DNA of 64,000 bases from an uncultured Sphingomonadaceae bacterium. Lineage in GTDB: Bacteria > Pseudomonadota > Alphaproteobacteria > Sphingomonadales > Sphingomonadaceae. Position 1 is the first letter of the stretch. Each line of letters opens with the position of its first letter. This document shows, piece after piece, positions 26,909 to 35,964 of this stretch. The notes beneath the pieces were generated by a model that saw only the letters and a program-made list of their open reading frames with translations, was not told the origin of the DNA and did not search any database. The position numbers were made by a program, and so were the translations under genes. Location of the stretch: positions 248,001 to 312,000 of the forward strand of contig CANLSQ010000001.1 of assembly GCA_947493955.1 (NCBI GenBank), given 5' to 3'.

Positions 26909-27939
26909 CGGATATTGTTATGGTCGGTCAGGGACTGGTGAAATCCCATAGGGGACGACGCGTACTCGACAATGTCGATATAGAATTGAAGCAGGGATGT
27001 ATTACCGCAATTCTTGGCCCGTCAGGAGCCGGGAAATCGACTTTGCTGCGAGTGATGGCGGGTCTTGAGGATGTTGATTCAGGACAAGTTGCAGGATCGG
27101 GAAGACGGCTTACTGACGGCCACGTGATTGTTCCACCGGAAAAACGCAGTGTTGGCCTAGTATTCCAGGACTTTTCGCTTTTTCCACATCTTACGGCCTT
27201 GGATAACGTCATGTTCGGTTTGCGGTCGGGCTCCGCTTCTTTGCGCCGGGGAACTGCTATGGCCCAGCTTGCGGCGGTGCAAATGGATGACAAGGCAGGG
27301 GCCTATCCGCACACGTTATCTGGCGGAGAACAACAACGTGTTGCTCTTGCCCGCGCTTTGGCACCGGAGCCGGAAATTGTCCTGCTGGACGAGGCTTTTT
27401 CAGGGCTTGATGCGCGTTTACGGTCGGAACTGCGCGATATGGCGGTGCACGAACTGAAGAAATCCGGCGCCGCTGTCCTGGTCGTCACGCATGACGCGGA
27501 AGAAGCGCTCTTCATGGCCGATGAACTGGTTCTCATGGTCGACGGCGCGATTGTTCAGTCCGGGACACCTTCGGAAGTGTATCTGCAGCCTGTTTCATTA
27601 TCTGCGGCTCGTTTGCTCGGAGATGTTAATATCTGGACCGGCCCTGTTTCCGATGGCGTTCTGCAAAGTCCTTTTGGGACGGTGAATGCCGATCATTTCG
27701 GCAATGCCCTCGAAGCGACGTTGTTAGTGCGACCAGAGGGCGTGATCCTGAATAGCAAAGTTTCTGACGGCCGATTTGCCGTGATGGAAGCCCATTCCCT
27801 TGGCGCCACGACTGCCATTGGGGTTCGGGCCCCTTCCGGGGAGAGCTGGCAGGCAAGAGTGCCCACCGCATCAGGTATAAAGGCCGGGGACATGGTTGGC
27901 GTCAGTTTGGATCCGTCTCTTACCAGCATAGTGCCATGA
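26905..27939 (+). CDS. fbpC: Ferric-iron ABC transporter ATPase (FbpC type)
   Basis: The 344-residue ATPase that energises ferric uptake has Walker A GPSGAGKSTLL (about 37-47), Q-loop VFQDFSLFPHL, the signature LSGGEQQRVALARAL (about 137-151), Walker B IVLLDEAFSGLD, and switch VTHDAEEA. A C-terminal TOBE-like regulatory domain (about 240-344, with LLVRPEGV) follows, as in FbpC. It overlaps the permease by 4 bp. The 33 bp to the convergent putP gene hold no clear terminator. Confidence 0.92.
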   Translation: MTDIVMVGQGLVKSHRGRRVLDNVDIELKQGCITAILGPSGAGKSTLLRVMAGLEDVDSGQVAGSGRRLTDGHVIVPPEKRSVGLVFQDFSLFPHLTALDNVMFGLRSGSASLRRGTAMAQLAAVQMDDKAGAYPHTLSGGEQQRVALARALAPEPEIVLLDEAFSGLDARLRSELRDMAVHELKKSGAAVLVVTHDAEEALFMADELVLMVDGAIVQSGTPSEVYLQPVSLSAARLLGDVNIWTGPVSDGVLQSPFGTVNADHFGNALEATLLVRPEGVILNSKVSDGRFAVMEAHSLGATTAIGVRAPSGESWQARVPTASGIKAGDMVGVSLDPSLTSIVP

Positions 27940-27972
27940 CGGTGGCGCGGAGCTGATTTGACCGGTAAATGG

Positions 27973-29475
27973 TCACTTTTGTGGTTTCATTGCGCCGGCC
28001 ATCTCAAGAAACAGATCACCGACTGCCGGATTTTGTTTCCGTCCCATAAGGCTGACAATTACCGAAGTCAGCATTCCCAGTATGAATCCGGGAATGATTT
28101 CATAAATCCAGCCCGACAGGGAACCACCGGAAATTGTCAGAGGGGCGTACAGCCAGAACAACACTGTGCCCGCACCGACTACCATGCCGGCAAGCGCGCC
28201 ATCGCGCGTCAACCCGTTCCAGTAAAGACTTAACAATATGATCGGGCCGAACGCTGCTCCAAATCCGGCCCAGGCATTGCTGACCAGCGAAAGCACATTG
28301 CTGTCACGGTCAAAGGCCAGTCCGATCGCCACTAGTGATACAGCCAGAACCGAAAGTCGGCCGATAAGTACCAGTTCTTTCTGGGATGCGGATTTACGGA
28401 TGAATATCTTGTAGAAATCTTCGGTCAATGAGCTTGAGGAGACCAGCAATTGTGAAGAGATCGTGCTCATGATTGCCGCTAGGATAGCAGCCAAAAGAAA
28501 GCCGGAGACAAGCGGGTGGAAAAGAACCTGAGAGAGCAGAATGAAAATTGTTTCCGGATCGTCAAGAGTCAGACCTTCAGACGTGACATAGGCCAACCCG
28601 AAAAGGCCGACAAGGACCGCACCGATGACTGTAATGATCATCCAGGTCATGCCTATCCATCTGGCTACGGCAATGTCTTTCAGGGATCGGATCGCCATGA
28701 AGCGAACAATGATGTGAGGCTGCCCGAAATATCCTAAGCCCCAAGCCAGACTTGATATGATACCCAATATGGTAGCACCCTCGAACCAGGTCAAAGCGTC
28801 TGTGTTGACGGAATTTATCGCTACCTCAGTCGGACTCCAGCCCCCCAATACCTGCAGGGTGACAACCGGTACTATGACCAGCGCCAAAAACATGATGCAA
28901 CCTTGCACAAAATCGGTCAGGCTAACGGCCAGAAATCCACCGAAAAGCGTATAGGCGATGACCACACCAGCGGTAATGAAAAGCCCCAGCTCGTAATCAA
29001 AGCCAAATGAAGCCTCGAACAGCTTACCGCCCGCGACAATCCCTGCCGATGTGTACAGTGTGAAAAATATAACGATGACCAAAGAGGAAATGATGCGCAG
29101 TGAGTGGGACTTGTCCTGAAATCGTTTCTCAAAATAGTCCGGTATGGTGATCGCGTCATCAGCCATTTCGGTAAACACCCGCAACCGCGGTGCGACCAGC
29201 AGGTAGTTTAGATACGCACCGATGATCAGGCCTACGGCGATCCATGCAGCACTGAGCCCTGACAGATAGATAGCTCCGGGCAGTCCCATCAACATCCAGC
29301 CGCTCATGTCCGATGCACCCGCCGAAAGTGCACCGACGGCTGGATGCAAATTGCGCCCTCCAAGCATATATTCAGAAACGTTGCTGGTCGACTTGCGCCA
29401 GGCATAAAGCCCGATAGCCATCATCAGGACGAAATAGGCTGCGAGCGAAATCATCTCTCCGAAATTCATCTGCAT
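27973..29475 (-). CDS. putP: Sodium/proline symporter
   Basis: PutP imports proline with sodium. The 500-residue product has about 13 hydrophobic helices of the SSS family and the PutP marks LGGRNLHPAVGALSAGASDMSGWMLMGLPGAIY (about 38-70), an extended NYLLVAPRLRVFTE, and the SSS signature region around YFGQPHIIVRFMAIRS and LAAIMSTISSQLLVSSSSLTEDFY. It lies 118 bp downstream of putA on the same strand, so a putA-putP transcript is likely. An in-frame ATG at 29469, two codons later, is equally possible as start. Confidence 0.93.
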   Translation of the reverse strand: MQMNFGEMISLAAYFVLMMAIGLYAWRKSTSNVSEYMLGGRNLHPAVGALSAGASDMSGWMLMGLPGAIYLSGLSAAWIAVGLIIGAYLNYLLVAPRLRVFTEMADDAITIPDYFEKRFQDKSHSLRIISSLVIVIFFTLYTSAGIVAGGKLFEASFGFDYELGLFITAGVVIAYTLFGGFLAVSLTDFVQGCIMFLALVIVPVVTLQVLGGWSPTEVAINSVNTDALTWFEGATILGIISSLAWGLGYFGQPHIIVRFMAIRSLKDIAVARWIGMTWMIITVIGAVLVGLFGLAYVTSEGLTLDDPETIFILLSQVLFHPLVSGFLLAAILAAIMSTISSQLLVSSSSLTEDFYKIFIRKSASQKELVLIGRLSVLAVSLVAIGLAFDRDSNVLSLVSNAWAGFGAAFGPIILLSLYWNGLTRDGALAGMVVGAGTVLFWLYAPLTISGGSLSGWIYEIIPGFILGMLTSVIVSLMGRKQNPAVGDLFLEMAGAMKPQK

Positions 29476-29593
29476 CCCCGCCTGTTCTGTGACCCCAGAA
29501 ATCCACTACGCGTTTGCCCGTCTCTATGCACGAAATATCTGCCAGATATCTGAAGGGGTTCCAGCGCAGTATCTATCGATCGAAGAAGACTAG

Positions 29594-32500
29594 TTACGCA
29601 AGCAGCGACACATTCCCGCCTGCGGCCGTTGTATCAATACAGACGTGCCGTTCGACGAGACAACGACTGGCAAAATCTTGTTCGGTGATGAGCGGAATCA
29701 AGGGACCATCACGATGGGCCAGTGCCTTGCGGATATCCCGAATATCTTCTGCTTCACTCCAGCATACGACTGCATCTACTCCGGATAGCTGGGTAAGATG
29801 TTCGCGGCTCAAAAATCCGTCCAGCGCATTTTCTCCTGTCGCTTCGGGGGCAACAATCAACGCTTCACACCCTTGTTCGCGCGCCGTTTTTGCCTGCGCT
29901 TGCGCATCCGCTGATGACGGACCCATACACAATATCGTTCCGCGGGCATAGGTGAACAATTCGTTGGATTCCCCGGTGGGTCCGGGCATCACTTCATGGT
30001 CACGCGGTCGGGGATCGACAGATGGCAGATTGTTGATGGCCGCCTGAACAGTTTCCAGCGCCAGAGCTTTTCCTGTAACGATCGAGTTTCTCGCGCTTTT
30101 GCTTCTGAAAAAGCGCGGCAAATAATGTGGTCCTCCGGCCTTTGGCCCTGTGCCTGACAGGCCTTCTCCACCAAATGGCTGGGAACCGACCACCGCGCCT
30201 ACCTGATTGCGGTTAACATAGATATTGCCAACTTTCATCGCTGAACTCAGTTTGTCGATTCGCCGTTCGATCCGGGTCTGAAGGCCGAAGGTCAATCCGT
30301 AACCGCGATTATTGATATCGCTGACAACGTTTTCCAGGTCCTCGTTTTCAAATGTCGCGACATGCAAAACCGGGCCAAATATCTCTTCATCAAGATCATC
30401 GACGCCATTTATCCTGATCACTGCCGGACCCACAAAATAGCCATCTTCAGGACAGCCCAATTGCTTCACCAGTCTGCCTTCCTTTTTTGCGCGCTTTACA
30501 TGAGCTGTGATTTTCTTGCGAGCCGCCTCGTCAATTACGGGCCCGATATCCGTGGACAGCCACCACGGATTTTCCAGTTCCAGTGCATCCATTGCACCGT
30601 TCAGCATTTTCAGAAATGGCGTGGCAATATCCTTGTGCAGATATAAAACCCGCAAGGCGGAGCACCGTTGCCCGGCTGACTGAAATGCTGATGTGATGAT
30701 GTCGCGTACCGATTGTTCCGGTAACGCTGTGGAATCCACAATCATGCAATTGAGGCCGCCGGTCTCTGCGATCAAAAGGGCATCAGCTTCGCCGTTTTCT
30801 GAGAGATTCCGGTTGATGGTCTGCGCCGTTGCGGTTGAACCGGTAAAGCATACGCCCTGAATGCGTTTGTCACCGCTAATGGCCGCGCCCACTGTTGCCC
30901 CCGCACCCGGCAGCAATTGCAGGGACGCAAGGGGCACTCCCGCTTCATGCAGCAGATTGGTGGCCAGAGCGGCAATCAAAGGTGTCTGATCTGCCGGTTT
31001 TGCAAGTACAGCGTTGCCAGCCGCCAGCGCCGCGGCAATCTGTCCCGTGAAAATGGCCAGCGGGAAGTTCCAGGGTGAAATACAACTGATAATTCCGCGC
31101 GGTTCTTTTTCCGGCGCCTGTTCGGCCTCCTTGGCATAGTAGCGCAGAAAATCGACCGCTTCGCGCAACTCGGCAATCGTATCAAACTGGGTTTTGCCAG
31201 CCTCCCTGGCCAGCAATGCGAAAATCTCTCCATGATGCTGTTCAAAAAGATCAGCTGCCCTTCTCAAGACGGCAGCGCGTTCATTGACCGGTGCATCCCA
31301 GATATGCGCATCTTCTATAGCGTTGGTGGCTTGCGACACATCCGCTTCAATTACTTCTCCCACCTCGTTTTCGCGCAAGGCGGGATTGAATATCTTGCGT
31401 GTTGTATCGCCGGTGACAGGTCGGACGGTGATCGGCGCGGCTCGCCAGAGTTTTTCGGCAAATGGAGCACGCTCAGACACATATTCGTTCATGTCCATAC
31501 GATTGGCCAGATCCCAACCGCGGGAATTGACACGACCTGGTTGATATAAGTCCGCAGGTTTGACGATTTTTGACTGATTTTGCTGCTGATCAGTTGCCAG
31601 AGTCTCGAAAGGATCGGTGGCAATCATTTCAGCGGGAACGGCGTGATTGGCCAGTTGATTGACAAAGGACGAGTTTGCGCCGTTTTCCAGCAAGCGCCGA
31701 ACCAGATAAGCTAGCAATTCGCGGTGCTTTCCTACCGGAGCATAAATCCGTGACCGGACCTTTTCGTTACGCAGCAATGCAGCATGTAACGTTTCACCCA
31801 TGCCATGCAGCCTTTGAAATTCGTAGTCTTTGCTATTGCCGGCCATCTCAAGAATGGCCGCGACGCTGTGTGCGTTATGCGTGGCAAATTGCGGGTAAAT
31901 ACGATCGGTCATTTTTAAAAGCTGCGCCGCGCAGCAGATATAGCTGATATCCGTTGCTGACTTGGTGGTGAATACAGGAAAATCGGGCACGCCGTCCATT
32001 TGTGCGCGCTTAATCTCGCTGTCCCAATAGGCGCCTTTAACCAACCGGACCATGATCTTCCTGTCGAGCTGCGTCGCAAGTGTGTAAAGCCAATCAAGAA
32101 CAAAGCTGGCCCGCTTGCCAAACGCCTGCACCACGACGCCAAAGCCGTCCCATCCGGCTAGACGTGGATCGCTTAGCACCATTTCAATCATATCTATGGA
32201 CAGGCCGAGCCGGTAAGCCTCTTCGGCATCAATATTTAAACCAACATTGGCGTCGCGTGCTGTACGCGCGAGCTCGCCTACCCGCTCCGCAAGAGCAGGA
32301 ACTGCTTTTGCCTGCTGACTCATCTCGTAGCGAGGGTAAAGGGCGGATAACTTGATCGAAAGGCCGGGGTTTTGACGCAGATCGTCGGAATGCGAGACGC
32401 GAGCTATTTCTTCTATCGCGTCAGAATAGGCCTTGAAATAACGATCCGCATCATCTTGTGTGATTGCAGCCTCACCGAGCATATCGTAGGAATAGGTTGC

Positions 32501-33073
32501 TCCCTTGGCCTTCCATTTTTCAGCCCGCTTCAATGCCAGTGTCATGTCTTCGCCGAGTACAAATTGATTGCCGAGCTCTTTCATCGCCTGGCGGACGGCA
32601 ACCCGGATCACAGGCTCGCCCAACCGCTTAATTGCGCCTCTCAGAGCCTCGAGCGGTCCTCGGCTTTCCGGTTCCTGTATTACACTACGTGTCATCGTGA
32701 GTGCGTAAGTCGATGCATTGACCAGCGCGCTGTCTGACTGACCGATATGATCTCGCCAGTTGGAGGGACCGATCTTGTCCTCAATCAGGTCATCAATCGT
32801 CTCGTTATCTGGAACACGCAACAGGGCTTCCGCTAATGTCATAAGCGCGAGACCTTCATCTGAGGAAAGGCCATATTCGCCCAGAAAGCTCTCAGTCAGT
32901 GTCGGTCCTGATGCGCGTCTGACCTCCTGAACGACTTGTATAGCCCGTTCCCGAATTCGGATGCGCGTGTTTTCATCAGGACCAAATGTTGATGTGAGAT
33001 ATTCCAGAATTTCCGCTTCGTCAGCGCGATGATGGGCACGAATTTTTTCACGGTGATCAAGCAGAATATTCAT
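29594..33073 (-). CDS. putA: Bifunctional proline dehydrogenase / L-glutamate gamma-semialdehyde dehydrogenase
   Basis: PutA oxidises proline to glutamate in two steps with FAD and NAD. The 1159 residues include an alpha-helical N-terminal domain, a PRODH barrel (about 190-475, with GLSIKLSALYPRYE, MVRLVKGAYWDSEIKRAQ, QFATHNAHSVAAI, ARLLEN-type SRIYAPVG) and an aldehyde dehydrogenase domain (about 550-1040, with ISPWNFPLAIF, Glu770 in LIAETGGLN and Cys804 in SAGQRCSALR). A C-terminal domain of about 120 residues follows. There is no N-terminal ribbon-helix-helix domain, so it should not repress its own operon as the E. coli protein does. Confidence 0.95.
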   Translation of the reverse strand: MNILLDHREKIRAHHRADEAEILEYLTSTFGPDENTRIRIRERAIQVVQEVRRASGPTLTESFLGEYGLSSDEGLALMTLAEALLRVPDNETIDDLIEDKIGPSNWRDHIGQSDSALVNASTYALTMTRSVIQEPESRGPLEALRGAIKRLGEPVIRVAVRQAMKELGNQFVLGEDMTLALKRAEKWKAKGATYSYDMLGEAAITQDDADRYFKAYSDAIEEIARVSHSDDLRQNPGLSIKLSALYPRYEMSQQAKAVPALAERVGELARTARDANVGLNIDAEEAYRLGLSIDMIEMVLSDPRLAGWDGFGVVVQAFGKRASFVLDWLYTLATQLDRKIMVRLVKGAYWDSEIKRAQMDGVPDFPVFTTKSATDISYICCAAQLLKMTDRIYPQFATHNAHSVAAILEMAGNSKDYEFQRLHGMGETLHAALLRNEKVRSRIYAPVGKHRELLAYLVRRLLENGANSSFVNQLANHAVPAEMIATDPFETLATDQQQNQSKIVKPADLYQPGRVNSRGWDLANRMDMNEYVSERAPFAEKLWRAAPITVRPVTGDTTRKIFNPALRENEVGEVIEADVSQATNAIEDAHIWDAPVNERAAVLRRAADLFEQHHGEIFALLAREAGKTQFDTIAELREAVDFLRYYAKEAEQAPEKEPRGIISCISPWNFPLAIFTGQIAAALAAGNAVLAKPADQTPLIAALATNLLHEAGVPLASLQLLPGAGATVGAAISGDKRIQGVCFTGSTATAQTINRNLSENGEADALLIAETGGLNCMIVDSTALPEQSVRDIITSAFQSAGQRCSALRVLYLHKDIATPFLKMLNGAMDALELENPWWLSTDIGPVIDEAARKKITAHVKRAKKEGRLVKQLGCPEDGYFVGPAVIRINGVDDLDEEIFGPVLHVATFENEDLENVVSDINNRGYGLTFGLQTRIERRIDKLSSAMKVGNIYVNRNQVGAVVGSQPFGGEGLSGTGPKAGGPHYLPRFFRSKSARNSIVTGKALALETVQAAINNLPSVDPRPRDHEVMPGPTGESNELFTYARGTILCMGPSSADAQAQAKTAREQGCEALIVAPEATGENALDGFLSREHLTQLSGVDAVVCWSEAEDIRDIRKALAHRDGPLIPLITEQDFASRCLVERHVCIDTTAAGGNVSLLA

Positions 33074-33402
33074 GGTTTATCAGTGTCCTCGGAAACTAAT
33101 GGATGAACTCTCGGGGCTGTGCATTCGAATGTAGAAATGGTGAAGGTTTTTGCCTGATATTCTGATTCGATAATATCGCTTTGCCTTCAATTTTCCGGGG
33201 TATCGCAATTTGGGCTTTGAACACAAGCTTTGTGAAATTGTGCTGTCGATTTGGAGTGATGCAAGCGTTGCATAAACCGTAACCCATCCCTTGTGTGATA
33301 CCTTAGCGGCGCTAATACCCTACGATTGCGACCGCCCAGCGATTTTGGTTCCGGAAAGCAGATATTTGCGAAATCTCATTATTATGTTCCCCAAGTCATT
33401 TA
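33074..33402 (+). other. Divergent intergenic region, putA / HxlR-type regulator
   Basis: This 329-bp stretch carries the putA promoter on the minus strand and probably the promoter of the regulator gene on the plus strand. No credible gene is seen. Its only clear structure is the perfect palindrome ATGCAA-GCG-TTGCAT at 33259-33273. Confidence 0.7.
33259..33273 (+). promoter_or_regulatory. Candidate operator palindrome between putA and the HxlR-type gene
   Basis: ATGCAA and TTGCAT form a perfect 6+3+6 inverted repeat, 186 bp before the putA start and 130 bp before the regulator gene. It could bind a proline-responsive Lrp-type activator or the neighbouring HxlR-type protein; neither is shown. 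Confidence 0.35.
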
Positions 33403-34392
33403 ATGTCAGCCCTATTATTCAGTAAAATCAGTGCCTATATTCCCGGACTCATGAACCTCTCCGTCAAGCAAATTGAATCTCCATTGATCAAGACATGCTC
33501 CATCTGGCGGTCTTTGGAAATTCTTGGTGATACCCCTATATTGCTCATTCTGGAATCAATGTGGTTGGGTTCAACCCGGTTCAAGGAGCTTAAGGATCGC
33601 ACGGGTTTGCAAAAAGCCCTGCTTTCAAATCGACTACAACGGCTCATCAAAAACGGCCTGCTTCGTAAAGGACAGGCCGTCGGCGGTTCCAAGCATCTGG
33701 AATACCGGTTGACCGAAAAAGGAGTCGACCTGTTTCCGACTGTCCTGACGCTTTACGTATGGGAGCGAAAATGGGGATCGGCTGATAGCCGGCGCAATTT
33801 GGAGCTGCAGCATGAAGCCTGCGGATCGCGGTTGAACCCGGTTCCGGTTTGCAGGTCGTGCGGCAAAGCTTTCGGTTTGCATGAGGTTTCTTTCGTGGAA
33901 GGCCCGGGCGTCGGATTGATGCCCGCATCCTATAGCCGAAGGCGCAATCAGGTGACCTTTCAGTCGGATCACCCTTCCTTGTTGCGGGGTTCGGTGGAAA
34001 TTTTGGGAGATCGTTGGTCTGCCCTGATCATGCGAGCAATCTTCACCGCATTACGGCGTTTTGACGAGATCGAAGCTGATACCGGCGCTTCGCCAGCCAT
34101 TGTTGCCGATCGTCTGAAAAATCTTGTCGCAATCGATGTCCTGAAAGCGAGGCCCTATAATCATCACCCTTTAAGGAATGAGTATTTCCTGACGACCAAG
34201 GGGTTGGAATATTATTCCGTGATCATGATGTTGATGCTGTGGGGAGACAAATATTACGGTGCCGCAGATGGGCCGCCGGTTATCCTGACTCACACGAGTT
34301 GTGGGGCCCATTTGATTCCGGAAATTTCTTGTGGCAGCTGTTACAAGACGGTCGCGCCGCAAGATGTCGCCATTGTCGGCCTGAACGACTGA
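33403..34392 (+). CDS. Transcriptional regulator with two tandem HxlR winged-helix domains
   Basis: HxlR-family regulators are small winged-helix proteins that normally dimerise. This 329-residue protein carries two such domains in one chain. Domain 1 (about 30-120) has CSIWRSLEILGDTPILLILESMWLGSTRFKELKDRTGLQKALLSNRLQRL. Domain 2 (about 195-285) has GSVEILGDRWSALIMRAIFTALRRFDEIEADTGASPAIVADRLKNL. Each is followed by a similar Cys cluster: CGSRLNPVPVCRSCGK and CGAHLIPEISCGSCYK, possibly a metal site. The true start may be ATG 33451, since neither start has a clear ribosome-binding site. It precedes the oxygenase cluster on the same strand and may control it. Confidence 0.85.
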   Translation: MSALLFSKISAYIPGLMNLSVKQIESPLIKTCSIWRSLEILGDTPILLILESMWLGSTRFKELKDRTGLQKALLSNRLQRLIKNGLLRKGQAVGGSKHLEYRLTEKGVDLFPTVLTLYVWERKWGSADSRRNLELQHEACGSRLNPVPVCRSCGKAFGLHEVSFVEGPGVGLMPASYSRRRNQVTFQSDHPSLLRGSVEILGDRWSALIMRAIFTALRRFDEIEADTGASPAIVADRLKNLVAIDVLKARPYNHHPLRNEYFLTTKGLEYYSVIMMLMLWGDKYYGAADGPPVILTHTSCGAHLIPEISCGSCYKTVAPQDVAIVGLND

Positions 34393-34495
34393 CATCGCTC
34401 TTCTGAAAACGAATGGATATTGCTTGACGATCGCAGCGCGATGCTCTTTAGATCAGTGACTTTAATAACCATACCAAAATGTGGAGTCCCCTCTA

Positions 34496-35953
34496 TTGTC
34501 CCAGTCAGCTACCGCAGTGAAAACTACATTGTCGCCAAACGATCACCCCTATCTCAACGGCGCGTGGACACCCAATTTCGAAGAGCATGACAGTGGTGAT
34601 CTTGAAATTATTGGTGAAATCCCAGCGGATATTGACGGTATATATGTACGCAACACGGAAAATCCGGTGCATGATGCCATAGGCCGGTACCATCCCTTTG
34701 ACGGTGACGGGATGTTGCACATGATGCAGCTTTCAGGTGGAAAGGTGGAATATAAAAACCGTTTCATCCGCACCCGTGGTTTCGAGGCGGAGCAGGAAGC
34801 CGGGCGTTCCTTGTGGATTGGCTGTATGGGTAACCCAAAAAAATCGGAACGATCCGGTTGGGGCGCGCACGGGCATATCAAGGACAGTTCTTCAACCGAT
34901 GTGGTTGTGCATGCTGGTAGCATACTATCAACATTCTGGCAGTGCGGAGAAGGCTATCGTTTGGACCCGGCGACGTTGGAAACACTGGGTATCGAAGGTT
35001 GGGTTCCGATTGATGGTATCTCCGCCCATCCCAAACTGGATCCCAAAACCGGGGAGCTACTGTTTTTCAACTATTCCACACATGCCCCTTATATGCATTA
35101 CGGGGTTGTCGGAGCCGACAATAAGTTGAAGCATTATATTCCTGTTGAGTTGCCAGCGCCGCGTTTGCCGCATGATATGTGCTTTTCGAGAAACTATTCC
35201 ATCCTGAATGATTTCCCGATGTTCTGGCCGCAGGCTGCAATCGATAATGGTTTCTACATCCCTGTCTTTGACAAGAATATGAAGTCACGATTTGCTGTGA
35301 TACCGCGCCATGGGAACCCGGAAGACATAAAATGGTTTGAAGCGGATTCAACCTACGTCCTGCACTTCATGAATGCCTATGAGGAGGGGCATGAACTAGT
35401 CATGGATGGCTATTTTCAGGAAGATCCGCGGCCGGATCCGCTGCAATCCATGCCCGACGAATATAAAGCCATGGGATCCAATCTCGATCTTCATTCCCTG
35501 AAAACCCATCTGCATCGCTGGCGGTTCAATCTGGAAACCGGTGAGACGGCTGAGGAGCGTTTGTATGATGACGAGATTGTCGAATTTGGTACAATCAACC
35601 CGGCTGTTGCAGGCGAGAAGCATCGCTATGTCTACAGCGTAACTGGTGAAGATGGCTATTTCCTGTTCACTGGTATGATCAAACATGATCTGGAAACCGG
35701 TGAAACCCAGCATTATGAATTCGGTCCAGGCCGCTATGGTTCCGAAGCCCCATTCATTGCACGCAAAGATGGGAAATCGGAAGATGATGGCTATTTGATC
35801 AGTTTTATTACAGACATGCATCTCGATCGTTCGGAATGTGTGATAATGGACGCGAAAAATTTGGAAGCGGGACCAATATGTCAGATCATATTGCCGCACA
35901 GGATCTGCAGTGGCACACATGCCGTATGGGCAAATGCGGATGAACTGCGCTAA
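34496..35953 (+). CDS. Carotenoid cleavage oxygenase family protein (carotenoid / lignostilbene-type dioxygenase)
   Basis: Enzymes of this family cleave C=C bonds in carotenoids, stilbenes or phenylpropenes with Fe(II) and oxygen. The four iron-binding histidines are visible in SAHPKLD, LPHDMCFS, VLHFMNAYEE and the C-terminal CSGTHAVW; GRYHPFDGDGMLHMM is also typical. I prefer the TTG at 34496 (485 residues) because GTGGAG lies 9-10 bases upstream. A GTG at 34481 without a ribosome-binding site would add five residues. The substrate is unknown. Neighbouring thiolases and acyl-CoA enzymes suggest that a cleavage product enters beta-oxidation. Confidence 0.88.
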   Translation: MSQSATAVKTTLSPNDHPYLNGAWTPNFEEHDSGDLEIIGEIPADIDGIYVRNTENPVHDAIGRYHPFDGDGMLHMMQLSGGKVEYKNRFIRTRGFEAEQEAGRSLWIGCMGNPKKSERSGWGAHGHIKDSSSTDVVVHAGSILSTFWQCGEGYRLDPATLETLGIEGWVPIDGISAHPKLDPKTGELLFFNYSTHAPYMHYGVVGADNKLKHYIPVELPAPRLPHDMCFSRNYSILNDFPMFWPQAAIDNGFYIPVFDKNMKSRFAVIPRHGNPEDIKWFEADSTYVLHFMNAYEEGHELVMDGYFQEDPRPDPLQSMPDEYKAMGSNLDLHSLKTHLHRWRFNLETGETAEERLYDDEIVEFGTINPAVAGEKHRYVYSVTGEDGYFLFTGMIKHDLETGETQHYEFGPGRYGSEAPFIARKDGKSEDDGYLISFITDMHLDRSECVIMDAKNLEAGPICQIILPHRICSGTHAVWANADELR

Positions 35954-35964
35954 GGGGTTTTACT

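Noticed and set aside
33096-33287. 63-codon minus-strand frame upstream of putA
   Set aside because: It lies in the promoter region, covers the palindrome, and shows no coding character.
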